Assembly (NCBI RefSeq): GCF_030817355.1
Contig: NZ_JAUSZH010000001.1
Coordinates: 4,811,501 to 4,875,500, forward strand
Length of the DNA: 64,000 nucleotides
DNA from: Streptomyces sp. V1I1
Lineage (GTDB): Bacteria; Actinomycetota; Actinomycetes; Streptomycetales; Streptomycetaceae
Reading direction: 5' to 3'
Positions within the stretch are counted from its first letter, which is position 1. Each line of letters starts with the position of its first letter. The notes below the pieces were generated by a model that saw only the letters and a list, made by a program, of their open reading frames with translations, made no database searches and was not told the origin of the DNA. Shown one piece after another: positions 29,542 through 38,342 of this stretch. The position numbers were made by a program, and so were the translations under genes.

Positions 29542-29728
29542 GGGCAATCCAACGTGAGAGAGGGTGGGTGCCGTGGGGGGCGGCTCAGCGTCCTGTGAAC
29601 TCGCGCGCCCGTCAAGGCAAATAGTGACGCATCTGCACCAAGAGTCGACACTTGTCCCGATAGTCCTGGATAACGATCAGGTGAATGCGCCGTTCCGGCA
29701 AGCGGGTTGGGGCTCCGGGAGTCCGGGC

Positions 29729-30190
29729 TCAGAGTGCGAAGAACGCTCCCACCAGCAGCCCGCCGCCCGCCGCCGCCGTCGCCCAGGCGAGCCGGGTCAG
29801 TCTGAGGCCGCCGCCGATGACAAGGGCGGCGAGGAGCAGTGCGCCGCCGAACGGAAGCCAGGCGTGAAGGGCGCCCGCCGTGCCGGTGCGGACCACTTCC
29901 GCCGTGCCCGGCTTCACCACCACCTGGAGCTTCGCGCCCTTCTTCACGGCGATCGACTTCTCGATCGTCATACCTGTGCGGGGCGCGGCCGAGCCCTCCG
30001 GGTCGTACGGTCCTGTGCAGGTGTCCTCGCCGCAGCCGGTGACCGTGAGCGTGCCGTGTTCCCGGCCCTTCGCGAGCAGGACGTGCTGGGCCGTGCCCCA
30101 CGACGACCAGAAACCGGCCACCAGTAGCAGCGCGGCAACACAGGCCATGGCCGCCCGGCGGCCGTAGAGGAGCAAACGAGTCCGGTTCAC
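29729..30190 (-). CDS. Small membrane protein of unknown function
   Basis: The protein has 153 residues from GTG at 30190. A first helix (about 13-32, AAMACVAALLLVAGFW) is followed by an outside domain with two cysteines close together (TGCGEDTCTG), then two C-terminal helices (AWLPFGGALLLAALVIGGGL, WATAAAGGGLLVGAFFAL). I do not recognise a family. It sits between the sortase substrate and pth on the same strand, 55 bp before pth. Confidence 0.75.
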   Translation of the reverse strand: MNRTRLLLYGRRAAMACVAALLLVAGFWSSWGTAQHVLLAKGREHGTLTVTGCGEDTCTGPYDPEGSAAPRTGMTIEKSIAVKKGAKLQVVVKPGTAEVVRTGTAGALHAWLPFGGALLLAALVIGGGLRLTRLAWATAAAGGGLLVGAFFAL

Positions 30191-30245
30191 AACGCGCGAT
30201 CCTTGGCCATGCGACCGCGCTCGGTCAACCTATGGCCCGGCCTTA

Positions 30246-30839
30246 TCAGGAGTTGTACGTACTTTGCGCCCGCTCCAGGCCCTCGGTCACCAGGCACTCC
30301 ACCGAGTCCGCCGCCCGGTCCACCAGGTAGCCAAATTCCTTGCGTTCGGTGGACGAGAAGTCCTTCAGTACGAAGTCCGCGACCTGCATCCGGCCCGGCG
30401 GGCGGCCGATCCCGAACCGCACCCGGTGATAGTCCGCGCCCATCGCCTTGGTCATGGACTTCAGGCCGTTGTGCCCGTTGTCGCCGCCGCCCAGCTTCAG
30501 CCGCAGCATGCCGTAGTCGATGTCCAGCTCGTCGTGGATCGCGACGATGTTGGAGACCGGCACCTTGTAGAAGTCGCGCAGCGAGCTGACCGGGCCGCCG
30601 GACAGATTCATGTACGACATCGGCTTGGCGAGGATCACCCGCCGGTTCTCAGGACCGGGCGCGCCGATCCGGCCCTCCACGACCTGCGCCTGCGCCTTCT
30701 GCGCGCGCTTGAACTTGCCGCCGATGCGCTCCGCGAGCAGGTCGGCGACCATGAACCCGACGTTGTGCCGGTTCGCGGCGTAGTCGGGCCCGGGATTGCC
30801 GAGGCCCACGATGAGCCAGGGGCTGTTCACCTCGGACAT
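30246..30839 (-). CDS. pth: Peptidyl-tRNA hydrolase
   Basis: The protein has 197 residues from ATG at 30839, with AGGAGAC upstream. It releases peptides from stalled peptidyl-tRNA. Motifs: [21 protein letters not shown] (catalytic His), [19 protein letters not shown] (catalytic Asp) and [12 protein letters not shown]. The position just after rplY matches the common rplY-pth pair. Confidence 0.96.
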   Translation of the reverse strand: MSEVNSPWLIVGLGNPGPDYAANRHNVGFMVADLLAERIGGKFKRAQKAQAQVVEGRIGAPGPENRRVILAKPMSYMNLSGGPVSSLRDFYKVPVSNIVAIHDELDIDYGMLRLKLGGGDNGHNGLKSMTKAMGADYHRVRFGIGRPPGRMQVADFVLKDFSSTERKEFGYLVDRAADSVECLVTEGLERAQSTYNS

Positions 30840-30890
30840 CTGCGCTGCGTCTCCTCGCGTAAGGCGTAAGGGCATTGGTACCCAGAGGAA

Positions 30891-30922
30891 ACGGGGTGGC
30901 GGGCCGCAGCCCGCCACCCCGT
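30891..30922 (-). terminator. Hairpin between rplY and pth
   Basis: ACGGGGTGGCGGGC (30891-30904) pairs perfectly with GCCCGCCACCCCGT (30909-30922). It may terminate or attenuate transcription between the two genes. Confidence 0.75.
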
Positions 30923-30950
30923 CAAGCCAAGCTCAGGCAGAGCTTACGGC

Positions 30951-31544
30951 TCAGGCCTCGGCGGCCTCTTCACCCTCGGCCTCGGCCTCGCCGGTCGGCT
31001 CCTCGGCCTGCGCGGCCAGGACCTGCACGACGACGGTGTCGTCCTCGACGGCCAGGGTCGTGCCGGACGGCAGCGGCACGTCCTTGGCGAGGATGGAGTC
31101 ACCGGCAGCCAGGCCCGCGATGGAGACCGTGACGGACTCGGGGATGTGCGTGGCCTCGGCCTCGACCGGCAGGGCGTTCAGCACGTGCTCGACCAGGTAC
31201 GCACCCGGGGCCAGCTCGCCCTCGGTGTGCACGGGGATCTCGACGTTGACCTTCTCGCCGCGCTTCACGATGAGCAGGTCGACGTGCTCCAGAAAGCCCT
31301 TGATCGCGTCGCGCTGCACGGCCTTCGGGATGGCCAGCTCGGTCTTGCCCTCGATGTCCAGGGAGAGCAGAACGTTGGACGTACGCAGGGCGAGCAGCAG
31401 CTCGTGGCCCGGCAGCGTGATGTGGACCGGGTTGGAGCCGTGACCGTACAGAACACCGGGAACCTTGTTCTCGCGGCGGACGCGACGGGCCGCACCCTTG
31501 CCGAACTCGGTACGGATCTCGGCGGCGAGCTTCACCTCGGACAT
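30951..31544 (-). CDS. rplY: 50S ribosomal protein L25/general stress protein Ctc
   Basis: The protein has 197 residues from ATG at 31544, with ACGAGGAG upstream. The N-terminal L25 domain binds 5S rRNA (EIRTEFGKGAARRVRRENKVPGVLYGHG). The C-terminal TL5/Ctc beta domain (about 95-180) has PVHTEGELAPGAYLVEHVLN and an acidic tail EEPTGEAEAEGEEAAEA. It is a long, two-domain form as in other actinobacteria. Confidence 0.95.
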   Translation of the reverse strand: MSEVKLAAEIRTEFGKGAARRVRRENKVPGVLYGHGSNPVHITLPGHELLLALRTSNVLLSLDIEGKTELAIPKAVQRDAIKGFLEHVDLLIVKRGEKVNVEIPVHTEGELAPGAYLVEHVLNALPVEAEATHIPESVTVSIAGLAAGDSILAKDVPLPSGTTLAVEDDTVVVQVLAAQAEEPTGEAEAEGEEAAEA

Positions 31545-31631
31545 GTGCACTCCTCGTATTGCAGAAAAAACTCTGGTGGCGGTCACCCGGCCACGACAGG
31601 CCTGCTACGAAGAGCGCGTCGATAACGGACC

Positions 31632-31651
31632 GCCGCACCGAAAAGTGCGGC
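31632..31651 (-). promoter_or_regulatory. Leader hairpin upstream of rplY
   Basis: GCCGCAC and GTGCGGC pair around CGAAAA, about 90 bp before the rplY start. It could be a 5'-UTR structure or part of a terminator for reads from prs. Confidence 0.35.
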
Positions 31652-31744
31652 CTCCCTCGCCGAGCAACTTGGACAGTCTACTCGGAGTGCCCCGAGCCAC
31701 CCAATTCGATCAAGAGGTCCCGAGCCCAGCCACCGGCAGGACAT

Positions 31745-31781
31745 GAGAAAGGGCCGCTCCCGGCGGGAACGGCCCTTTCTC
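31745..31781 (-). terminator. Terminator after prs
   Basis: GAGAAAGGGCCG (31745-31756) pairs perfectly with CGGCCCTTTCTC (31770-31781). It lies 9 bp beyond the prs stop. Confidence 0.85.
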
Positions 31782-31790
31782 GTACGTCCT

Positions 31791-32768
31791 TTAGCCCTGC
31801 TCCTCGAAGAGGCTCGTCACCGAACCGTCCTCGAACACCTCACGCACCGCACGCGCGATCGTCGGCGCGATCGACAGCACCGTGATCTTGTCGAGCTCCA
31901 GGTCGCCCGGGTCGGGCAGCGTGTTCGTGAACACGAACTCGCTCACCTTGGAGTTCTTCAGACGGTCCGCGGCCGGGCCGGACAGGATGCCGTGCGTCGC
32001 CGTCACGATCACGTCCTCCGCGCCGTGCGCGAACAGCGCGTCCGCGGCGGCGCAGATGGTGCCACCGGTGTCGATCATGTCGTCGACGAGGATGCAGACG
32101 CGGCCCTCGACCTCACCCACGACCTCGTGGACGGTCACCTGGTTGGCGACGTCCTTGTCGCGGCGCTTGTGGACGATCGCCAGCGGGGCGTCGAGCCGGT
32201 CGCACCAGCGGTCGGCGACGCGCACCCGGCCGGCGTCGGGGGAGACGACGGTGAGCTTGTTGCGGTCAACCTTCGCGCCCACGTAGTCGGCGAGCACCGG
32301 CAGCGCGGAGAGGTGGTCCACCGGGCCGTCGAAGAAGCCCTGGATCTGGTCGGTGTGCAGATCGACCGTGAGGATGCGGTCGGCGCCCGCGGTCTTCAGC
32401 AGGTCGGCGATCAGCCGGGCCGAGATCGGCTCGCGGCCACGGTGCTTCTTGTCCTGACGGGCGTAGCCGTACGACGGGATGATCACGGTGATGCTCCGGG
32501 CGGAGGCCCGCTTCAGAGCGTCGATCATGATCAGCTGCTCCATGATCCACTTATTGATGGGAGCCGTGTGGCTCTGCATCAGGAAGCAGTCCGCACCGCG
32601 GGCCGACTCCTGGAAGCGGACGTAGATCTCGCCGTTCGCGAAGTCGAAGGCCTTCGTCGGCACCAGGCCGACACCCAGCTGGTGTGCGACCTCCTCGGCC
32701 AGCTCGGGGTGGGCGCGGCCGGAGAAGAGCATCAGCTTCTTCTCGCCGGTCGTCTTGATCCCGGTCAC
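31791..32768 (-). CDS. prs: Ribose-phosphate pyrophosphokinase
   Basis: The protein has 325 residues from GTG at 32768, with TGAGGAGAC upstream. It makes PRPP from ribose-5-phosphate and ATP for nucleotide, His and Trp synthesis. Motifs: FANGEIYVRFQESARG, YGYARQDKKHRGREPI (ATP loop), LHTDQIQGFFDGPVDHL, and the PRPP-binding CILVDDMIDTGGT. It lies 109 bp downstream of glmU on the same strand, the usual glmU-prs pair. Confidence 0.97.
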   Translation of the reverse strand: MTGIKTTGEKKLMLFSGRAHPELAEEVAHQLGVGLVPTKAFDFANGEIYVRFQESARGADCFLMQSHTAPINKWIMEQLIMIDALKRASARSITVIIPSYGYARQDKKHRGREPISARLIADLLKTAGADRILTVDLHTDQIQGFFDGPVDHLSALPVLADYVGAKVDRNKLTVVSPDAGRVRVADRWCDRLDAPLAIVHKRRDKDVANQVTVHEVVGEVEGRVCILVDDMIDTGGTICAAADALFAHGAEDVIVTATHGILSGPAADRLKNSKVSEFVFTNTLPDPGDLELDKITVLSIAPTIARAVREVFEDGSVTSLFEEQG

Positions 32769-32877
32769 AGCACTGTCTCCTCAGACGTGTTCTCTGGCCA
32801 CGGGCGTACTGAGCGTGAGCCAGCCGAATTTGTGTGCACGTATCACGGTACGCCGAGATCGACGCACCCGTTTCCGG

Positions 32878-34326
32878 TCAGTTCCCGTCGGCGACCGGTT
32901 CCGTTGCCACCTGCGCCGCTTGCGCGGCGGCGCTTCCGGGGCGCTTCCGAGCCACCCAACCCTCGATATTCCGCTGCTGGCCGCGGGCGACGGCCAGCGA
33001 ACCCGCCGGTACATCCTTGGTGATGACCGAGCCCGCCGCGGTGTACGCGCCGTCCCCGATCGTGACGGGAGCCACAAACATGTTGTCCGAGCCGGTCTTG
33101 CAGTGCGAGCCGATCGTGGTGTGGTGCTTGGTCTCGCCGTCGTAGTTCACGAACACGCTCGCGGCGCCGATGTTCGTGTACTCGCCGATCGTCGCGTCGC
33201 CGACGTAGGAGAGATGCGGCACCTTCGTGCCCTCGCCGATCGTGGCGTTCTTCATCTCCACGTACGTACCGGCCTTGGCCTTCAGGCCGAGCCGGGTGCC
33301 GGGACGCAGATACGCGTACGGGCCGACCGACGCCGACTCCCCGATCTCCGCGGTGTCCGCCACCGTGTTGTCCACCCGCGCGCCCGCGCCGACCGTGGTG
33401 TCTTTGAGCCGTGAGTTGGGGCCGACCTCCGCGCCCTCGGCGAGATGGGTCGCGCCCAGCAGCTGCGTCCCGGGGTGCACGATCGCGTCCGGCTCGAACG
33501 TCACCGTCACGTCCACGAGCACCGACGCCGGGTCGACGACCGTGACACCGGCCATCATCGCCCGCTCCAGGAGGCGCTCGTTGAGCAGCTTGCGCGCCTC
33601 GGCCAGCTGTACGCGGTTGTTGATGCCCAGGATCTCCCGGTGGTCACCGGCGACGGACGCGCCGACCCGGTGACCGGCCTCGCGCAGGATGCCGAGGACG
33701 TCGGTGAGGTACTCCTCGCCCTGGCTGTTGTCCGTACGCACCTTGCCGAGCGCGTCCGCGAGCAGCTGGCCGTCGAAGGCGAAGACCCCGGAGTTGATCT
33801 CCCGGATCGCGCGCTGCTCCTCGGTGGCGTCCTTGTGCTCGACGATCGCGGTGACGGCGCCGGTGACGCTGTCCCGCACGATCCGGCCGTAGCCGGTGGA
33901 GTCGGGGACCTCGGCGGTCAGCACGGTGACGGCGTTGCCGTCGGCGGCGTGCGTCGCGGCGAGCGCGGTGAGCGTCTCGCCGGAGAGCAGGGGAGTGTCG
34001 CCGCACACGACGACGACGGTTCCCTCGGGGGTCTGGCCGAGCTCTTCGAGGGCCATCCGGACGGCGTGCCCGGTGCCGTTCTGCTCAGCCTGGTAGGCGG
34101 TGCGGGTGCCGGCGTACTGCTCGGCGAGATGTCCCTTGACCTGCTCACTGGCGTGGCCGACGACGACGACGAGGTGCTCGGGGTCCAGCTCGCGAGCGGC
34201 GGAGACGACGTGTCCGACGAGCGAGCGCCCGCAGATTTCGTGCAGGACCTTGGGGGTCTTCGACTTCATGCGGGTGCCCTCACCCGCTGCGAGGACGACG
34301 ACGGCTGCCGGGCGGTTGGCGCTCAC
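32878..34326 (-). CDS. glmU: Bifunctional GlmU (UDP-GlcNAc synthesis)
   Basis: The protein has 482 residues from GTG at 34326. The N-terminal uridylyltransferase domain has VVLAAGEGTRMKSKTPKVLHEI and QNGTGHAVRMAL. The C-terminal left-handed beta-helix acetyltransferase domain has hexapeptide repeats, with YLRPGTRLGLKAKAGTYVEMKNA and SHCKTGSDNMFVAPVTIGDGAYTAAGSVI. It acetylates glucosamine-1-phosphate and couples it to UTP for peptidoglycan precursors. The C-terminal tail is Ala/Arg-rich and disordered. Confidence 0.97.
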   Translation of the reverse strand: MSANRPAAVVVLAAGEGTRMKSKTPKVLHEICGRSLVGHVVSAARELDPEHLVVVVGHASEQVKGHLAEQYAGTRTAYQAEQNGTGHAVRMALEELGQTPEGTVVVVCGDTPLLSGETLTALAATHAADGNAVTVLTAEVPDSTGYGRIVRDSVTGAVTAIVEHKDATEEQRAIREINSGVFAFDGQLLADALGKVRTDNSQGEEYLTDVLGILREAGHRVGASVAGDHREILGINNRVQLAEARKLLNERLLERAMMAGVTVVDPASVLVDVTVTFEPDAIVHPGTQLLGATHLAEGAEVGPNSRLKDTTVGAGARVDNTVADTAEIGESASVGPYAYLRPGTRLGLKAKAGTYVEMKNATIGEGTKVPHLSYVGDATIGEYTNIGAASVFVNYDGETKHHTTIGSHCKTGSDNMFVAPVTIGDGAYTAAGSVITKDVPAGSLAVARGQQRNIEGWVARKRPGSAAAQAAQVATEPVADGN

Positions 34327-34397
34327 GGGAATGCCCTTCGGCTTCGGGTGGTGGACATCCGAAGGATACCGGGGGGTTTCAGGAGTGAAATAAGGGC

Positions 34398-34424
34398 GGG
34401 TCCTGACAATGAGAGTCAGAACCC
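34398..34424 (-). terminator. Hairpin between tRNA-Gln and glmU
   Basis: GGGTCCTGA (34398-34406) pairs, with one G-T pair, with TCAGAACCC (34416-34424). It lies 12 bp past the 3' end of the tRNA on the minus strand. Confidence 0.6.
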
Positions 34425-34436
34425 GATGCAAGAGGC

Positions 34437-34507
34437 TCCCCCGCCAGGACTCGAACCCGGACTAATGGCACCAAAAGCCACTGTGCTGCCAATTACACCA
34501 CAGGGGA
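34437..34507 (-). tRNA. tRNA-Gln (anticodon UUG)
   Basis: The 71-nt minus-strand sequence folds as a cloverleaf. The acceptor stem is TCCCCTG/CGGGGGA, the D-arm contains GGTGTAATTGGCAGCAC, the anticodon loop is TTTTGGT with anticodon TTG, and the T-arm is CCGGGTTCGAGTCCTGG. CCA is not encoded (GCC follows). It decodes CAA, a rare Gln codon in this GC-rich genome. Confidence 0.95.
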
Positions 34508-34671
34508 TAGCTGAGTCGATCATTCCGGACATTACCCCCGGGCTGCCGACTGGGCACCCCACACTATGCCGTACCACCCGCCCTCGGTGCGACGGTACTT
34601 GTCCTCAGGCTGCCCCGCACTCCCCACAGAAGCTGCCCCGCACTCCCCGGAAAATGAGTCGCACCCGCCCG

Positions 34672-34684
34672 TAGGCTGGAAGGC
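34672..34684 (+). promoter_or_regulatory. Possible leaderless -10 promoter of the sensor kinase
   Basis: TAGGCT (34672-34677) lies seven bases before ATG 34685. GGAAGG in between could be a weak ribosome-binding site, so leaderless initiation is not certain. Confidence 0.35.
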
Positions 34685-36022
34685 ATGACCACAACGGGGG
34701 AACACCAGGACGGCACGGGCACGACCGCCCGTGGCTGGCTGTGGTGGAGACGGCGGCGCAGTGTCGCGTTGGACGTGGGGCTCGGGATCGTCTCCGCCAT
34801 CGAGTGCGCTCTGGAGGGTGTGGGGTTCGCGGACAGGGCCGCCATTCCCGTGCCCGTCGGGGTGCTGTTCGGGCTGGTCGTCGGGTCCGTGCTGGTGCTG
34901 CGGCGGCGGTGGCCGATCGCCGTGGTGCTGGTGTCGATCGCGATCATGCCCGCCGAGATGGGCTTTTTGATGGGCATCGTCGGGCTCTATACGCTCGCCG
35001 CGTCCGAGGTGCCGCGCCGGATCACCGCGACGCTCGCCGGGATGTCGCTGGCCGCGACGCTGATCGTGTCGTTCGTGCGGGTACGCCAGGAGGTGCAGTC
35101 CGCGGACTTCGATCCGGCGCCCGGCGCCTGGTACGTACCGACGATGGCGGGCTTCATGTCGCTCGGCCTGACCGCGCCGCCGGTGCTGCTCGGTCTCTAC
35201 ATAGGGGCCAGACGCCGGCTGATGGAGAGCCTGCGGGAGCGCGCGGACAGCCTGGAGCAGGAGCTGTCGCTGCTGGCCGACCGGGCCGAGCAGCGGGCCC
35301 AGTGGGCGCGTACGGAGGAGCGGACCCGGATCGCGCGGGAGATGCACGACGTCGTGGCGCACCGGGTGAGCCTGATGGTGGTGCACTCGGCCGCGCTGCA
35401 GGCGGTGGCGCTCAAGGATCCGCAGAAGGCCGTGAAGAACGCCGCGCTGGTGGGGGACATGGGCCGGCAGGCGCTGACCGAGCTGCGCGAGATGCTCGGC
35501 GTGCTGCGGGCGGGCGACGACGAGCAGCGGGCTGCGAAGCCGGTGCCGCTGGCCGCGGTGGGGGTCGCCGCGGCCGCCGCGGCGGCCGCCGCCGCCGAGG
35601 ACGGGCCGTGTCTCGCCGACTTGGAGGGTCTGGTCGGCCAGTCGCGGCAGGCGGGGATGGTGGTCGAGCTCGTGGTCCAGGGCGAGGGACGGGAGTACGC
35701 GCCGGAGGTCGAGCAGACCGCGTACCGCGTGGTCCAGGAGGCTCTGACGAACGTCCACAAGCACGCGGCCGGGGCGAAGGTGATGGTGCGGCTCGCGCAC
35801 CGCGGGGCCGAGGTCGCCATGCAGGTGGAGAACGGCGCTCCGGACGCCGACGGTGCGGCAGCGGCCGCGCGGCTGCCGAGCGGCGGCAACGGCCTGGTGG
35901 GGATGCGGGAGCGGGTGCTTGCGCTGGGCGGGGTGTTCGTGTCGGGGCCGACCGACGTGGGCGGCTTCCGGGTGTCGGCGGTGCTGCCGGACCGGGACGG
36001 GCACGGCGAGCAGCAGTTCTGA
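34685..36022 (+). CDS. NarL-type sensor histidine kinase, orphan
   Basis: The protein has 445 residues. Four to five membrane helices (about 28-180) precede a coiled coil and a HisKA_3 domain, REMHDVVAHRVSLMVVHSAAL, with the phosphorylated His near residue 221. The HATPase domain has VQEALTNVHKHAAGAKV (N box) and GGNGLVGMRERVLALGG (G box). A run of about 10 alanines (VAAAAAAAAAAE, about 297-307) interrupts the linker. No response regulator is adjacent; the nearest LuxR regulators are at 14.9 and 20 kb. It ends 61 bp from the convergent SUKH-3 gene. Confidence 0.92.
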   Translation: MTTTGEHQDGTGTTARGWLWWRRRRSVALDVGLGIVSAIECALEGVGFADRAAIPVPVGVLFGLVVGSVLVLRRRWPIAVVLVSIAIMPAEMGFLMGIVGLYTLAASEVPRRITATLAGMSLAATLIVSFVRVRQEVQSADFDPAPGAWYVPTMAGFMSLGLTAPPVLLGLYIGARRRLMESLRERADSLEQELSLLADRAEQRAQWARTEERTRIAREMHDVVAHRVSLMVVHSAALQAVALKDPQKAVKNAALVGDMGRQALTELREMLGVLRAGDDEQRAAKPVPLAAVGVAAAAAAAAAAEDGPCLADLEGLVGQSRQAGMVVELVVQGEGREYAPEVEQTAYRVVQEALTNVHKHAAGAKVMVRLAHRGAEVAMQVENGAPDADGAAAAARLPSGGNGLVGMRERVLALGGVFVSGPTDVGGFRVSAVLPDRDGHGEQQF

Positions 36023-36083
36023 CCCGTACTGGCCTGTACTGATCGGCCCCGGTCGGCCCCGTAGGCTCCGGTCGGCCCTGGGC

Positions 36084-36575
36084 TCAGCCGAGCGTGAGCC
36101 GTGGCGGCTGGGCGCCCGTGACCAGCGTGGCGAGCGCATGGTCGATGTCCGGGCCGAGGTACCAGTCGCCGGTGTGGTCGAGGCTGTAGACCCGTCCCTC
36201 GACGTCGATCGCCAGTACCGCCTGGCTGTCGCCCTCCTCCCCGAGCGGGGAGATCTCGGTGTCCAGCGCGCGCCCCAGATCGGCGAGGGTACGGGCGAGG
36301 TGGAGCCCGGCCAGCGGGTCGAAGCGCACGGGCGTGGGGGCCGTCTGCCGGCCGGGGCCGGGGGCCGCGACGCGCAGTCCGCCGAATTCCGCCCAGGCCT
36401 CGACGGCCGCGGGGAACACCGCGTGCCGGTGGCCGGCCGGCGAGGCGTACGCGCGCAGCGTGTCCGCCCAGTGCTCGGCCAGCTTGATGTCCCAGCGGCC
36501 GGGCTGCCACCCCGCCTCGCGCAGGGCGGCGTCGACCGCGACCGGGAACCGGGTGGTGCTGAGGTGGTCGGGCAT
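36084..36575 (-). CDS. SUKH-3 domain immunity-type protein
   Basis: The protein has 163 residues. The pattern FPVAVDAALREAGWQPGRW...EFGGLRVAAPGPGRQTAPTPVRFDPLAG...LGEEGDSQAVLAIDVEGRVY...LGPDIDHALATLV is that of SUKH-3 immunity proteins, which bind and neutralise nuclease or deaminase toxins in the cytoplasm. The start lies 10 bp after the stop of the deaminase gene upstream on the same strand, so the two form a toxin-immunity-like pair in one operon. No membrane or secretion signal is visible. The partner is inferred from adjacency. Confidence 0.85.
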   Translation of the reverse strand: MPDHLSTTRFPVAVDAALREAGWQPGRWDIKLAEHWADTLRAYASPAGHRHAVFPAAVEAWAEFGGLRVAAPGPGRQTAPTPVRFDPLAGLHLARTLADLGRALDTEISPLGEEGDSQAVLAIDVEGRVYSLDHTGDWYLGPDIDHALATLVTGAQPPRLTLG

Positions 36576-36585
36576 CGGTGCGGGT

Positions 36586-37101
36586 TCAGCCGTTCTCGGG
36601 TGCGGTCGGGTCGACGGGGCGTACCCCGAAGTGGTCGAGCATCGCCGTACAGGAACGGCAGGGCGGTGCGTAGCTGCCGTGCAGCGGGTCGCCGTCCTCT
36701 CGGATCCGGCGTGCGGTCAGTTTCGACTGTTTGAGTGTGCGCCGCGCCTCGCTGTGGGTCAGCGGCTTGCGCTGCGCCCGCTTCGAGCGCTGCGACTCGG
36801 CGGCGGTGAGATGGCGCGAGAGCAGGATCGCCTCGGGGCAGCGGCCGGTGAAGCGTTCGCGCTGGCCGCTGGTGAGGGTATCGAGGAAATCCTGTACGAG
36901 CGCGTGAAGTACGGGCGGCTGGTCGCCCTTTCCCGCGGTGCAGGTGAGGGTCTCGCCGCGGACGGAGAGGGCTGCGGCGACGGCGGGCAGGATGCCGTCG
37001 CGGCGGTGGTTCAGGGCGGGCGGGCAGTGGGGCTCGGTGCTGCTCCAACTGAGGCGTGGATCACCTGAGGTGCCAGACGTACTTGGTTGCGCTGTGTGCA
37101 T
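36586..37101 (-). CDS. YwqJ-type nucleic acid/nucleotide deaminase domain protein
   Basis: The protein has 171 residues from ATG at 37101, with GGGAGGGGA upstream. Its deaminase-superfamily zinc motifs appear complete: GRCPEAILLSRHL (Cys88, catalytic Glu90 as CxE) and PPCRSCTAMLDHFGV (Cys148, Cys151). The beta-strand GETLTCTAGKG precedes the first. YwqJ-like domains were described as toxin tips of secreted polymorphic toxins. Here the domain is free-standing, without a signal peptide, WXG/LXG or RHS part, and sits directly before a SUKH-3 gene. The substrate (free base, nucleotide or RNA/DNA) cannot be told from the sequence. Confidence 0.8.
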   Translation of the reverse strand: MHTAQPSTSGTSGDPRLSWSSTEPHCPPALNHRRDGILPAVAAALSVRGETLTCTAGKGDQPPVLHALVQDFLDTLTSGQRERFTGRCPEAILLSRHLTAAESQRSKRAQRKPLTHSEARRTLKQSKLTARRIREDGDPLHGSYAPPCRSCTAMLDHFGVRPVDPTAPENG

Positions 37102-37321
37102 GGTGCTGTCGTCCCCTCCCCTGCAATCCCCCGAGTTGCGGGGACAGCCTGCCAAATGGGGCGGGGGGTGCGGAAGCTGGGGCACTGAAACGTGTCGACC
37201 CGTCGGCAAACGGTCACTCGACTGTGACTGTTCGTGACGGAACCGGAGCGTCGGTTCTCCCTACTGCCCCACCGCATAGGCTGTCCTGAACCAGCCGGAA
37301 CGCAGCAGGGGGCATACCGCC
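37102..37321. promoter_or_regulatory. Divergent promoter region of the deaminase/SUKH cluster
   Basis: The 220-bp spacer separates two operons. GTCAC at 37213-37217 and GTGAC at 37224-37228 and 37234-37238 form one inverted and one direct pair of half-sites. TAGGCT at 37276-37281 could be a -10 box for the rightward operon, whose start has AGGGGG upstream. The site is a good candidate for shared control, but no regulator is next to it. Confidence 0.45.
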
Positions 37322-38335
37322 ATGACGACAGGTCGGCAAGGGCTGGGGGCACCTCCCGGCCCCCAGGCCGGGGGACAAACCGCGCCACCTAACGCGGCCT
37401 ACGCCGGGCAGGTCGTGAACTTCCCGGATCCGGTCCGGGCCTCCCGCCACCCTAGAGGTGTGCGCGTGGACGAGAACGGCTTTCCGGACTTTTCGCCGTA
37501 CGCGCGTGCCGCCGCGCAGATTGCCGAGCCCCCGGAGGGCTTCGGCGTCGACGAACTGCGGCTCACCGACTACGTATCGGCGAATGCGGCGTTGCACGCC
37601 GACGGCCATGCGCTGTGGGCCACGATTCCCGCGGTCGCCACGCCGCACGGCTGGACCTGGCACCACGTGCCGGGCACCCGCCGTCTCGAGCTGGTCCCGG
37701 TCGAGGTGAAGGCGCTGCTGCGGCATCACGGCGGACTGGCGACGACGCCGGTGGACCAGAGCAAGCGGGGCACCCGGCCGCTCCAGGAGACCCGGCCCGC
37801 GCACTTCGGCCTGCCCAAGGGCGTGGTGTCGGTGACTGAGCAGCAACTGCTCGGCGTCGAGGAGGACTTGGGTTATCGGCTGCCGGGCGCCTACCGCTCC
37901 TTCCTCAAGGCGGCGGGCGGCTGCGCGCCGGTCGGGGCGGCGCTCGACGCCGAGTTGGGGCTGCTGGTCGACCAGCCGTTCTTCACGGTGCGGGACGAGG
38001 CCGGGGTCAATGACCTGGTGTACGTCAACAAGTGCCTGCGGGACCATCTGACCAAGGACTACCTGGGCGTCGCGTTCGTCCAGGGCGGGATCCTGGCGGT
38101 GAAGGTCAAGGGCTCGGCTGTCGGCTCGGTGTGGTTCTGCGCGTACGACGACGCACGGGACCAGGACGGCTGGAGCGTGCAGGAGCGCGTGGAGCGGCTG
38201 CTGCTGCCGTGCGGCGACGACTTCGACGGTTTTCTGCAGCGCCTGGCGGGCAATCCGCCGGAGCTGGAGACCGTGGCGAACCTGATGGTGGACGGCGGCT
38301 TCGCGCAAGCCGTCCCGATCTCGGACGAGGGGTGA
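37322..38335 (+). CDS. WHH nuclease-like domain fused to a SUKH (SMI1/KNR4) domain
   Basis: The protein has 337 residues. The N-terminal half (about 45-140) follows the plan of WHH/HNH nuclease toxins: VDENGFPDFSPYA, DYVSANAAL, then TPHGWTWHHVPGTRRLELVP with His114-His115. The usual second metal His appears as Lys130 in LVPVEVKALLRHHGG, although the HHGG end is kept, so catalysis is doubtful. The C-terminal half (about 165-320) is a SUKH-1 domain (VTEQQLLGVEEDLGYRLPGAYRSFLKAAGG...FVQGGILAVKVKGSAVGSVWFCAYDD). A palindromic mini-element is in frame at residues about 9-18. Toxin-like and immunity-like halves in one chain suggest either a self-neutralised nuclease or a cytoplasmic sponge/adaptor. 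It is followed 7 bp later by the next fusion gene. Confidence 0.78.
   Translation: MTTGRQGLGAPPGPQAGGQTAPPNAAYAGQVVNFPDPVRASRHPRGVRVDENGFPDFSPYARAAAQIAEPPEGFGVDELRLTDYVSANAALHADGHALWATIPAVATPHGWTWHHVPGTRRLELVPVEVKALLRHHGGLATTPVDQSKRGTRPLQETRPAHFGLPKGVVSVTEQQLLGVEEDLGYRLPGAYRSFLKAAGGCAPVGAALDAELGLLVDQPFFTVRDEAGVNDLVYVNKCLRDHLTKDYLGVAFVQGGILAVKVKGSAVGSVWFCAYDDARDQDGWSVQERVERLLLPCGDDFDGFLQRLAGNPPELETVANLMVDGGFAQAVPISDEG
37345..37374. repeat. Palindromic mini-element in the WHH-SUKH gene
   Basis: GGGGGCACCTCCCGGCC with a facing GGCCGGGGGA. It is in frame close to the N-terminus and encodes GAPPGPQAGG. Confidence 0.65.
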
Positions 38336-38342
38336 CGGTCCG

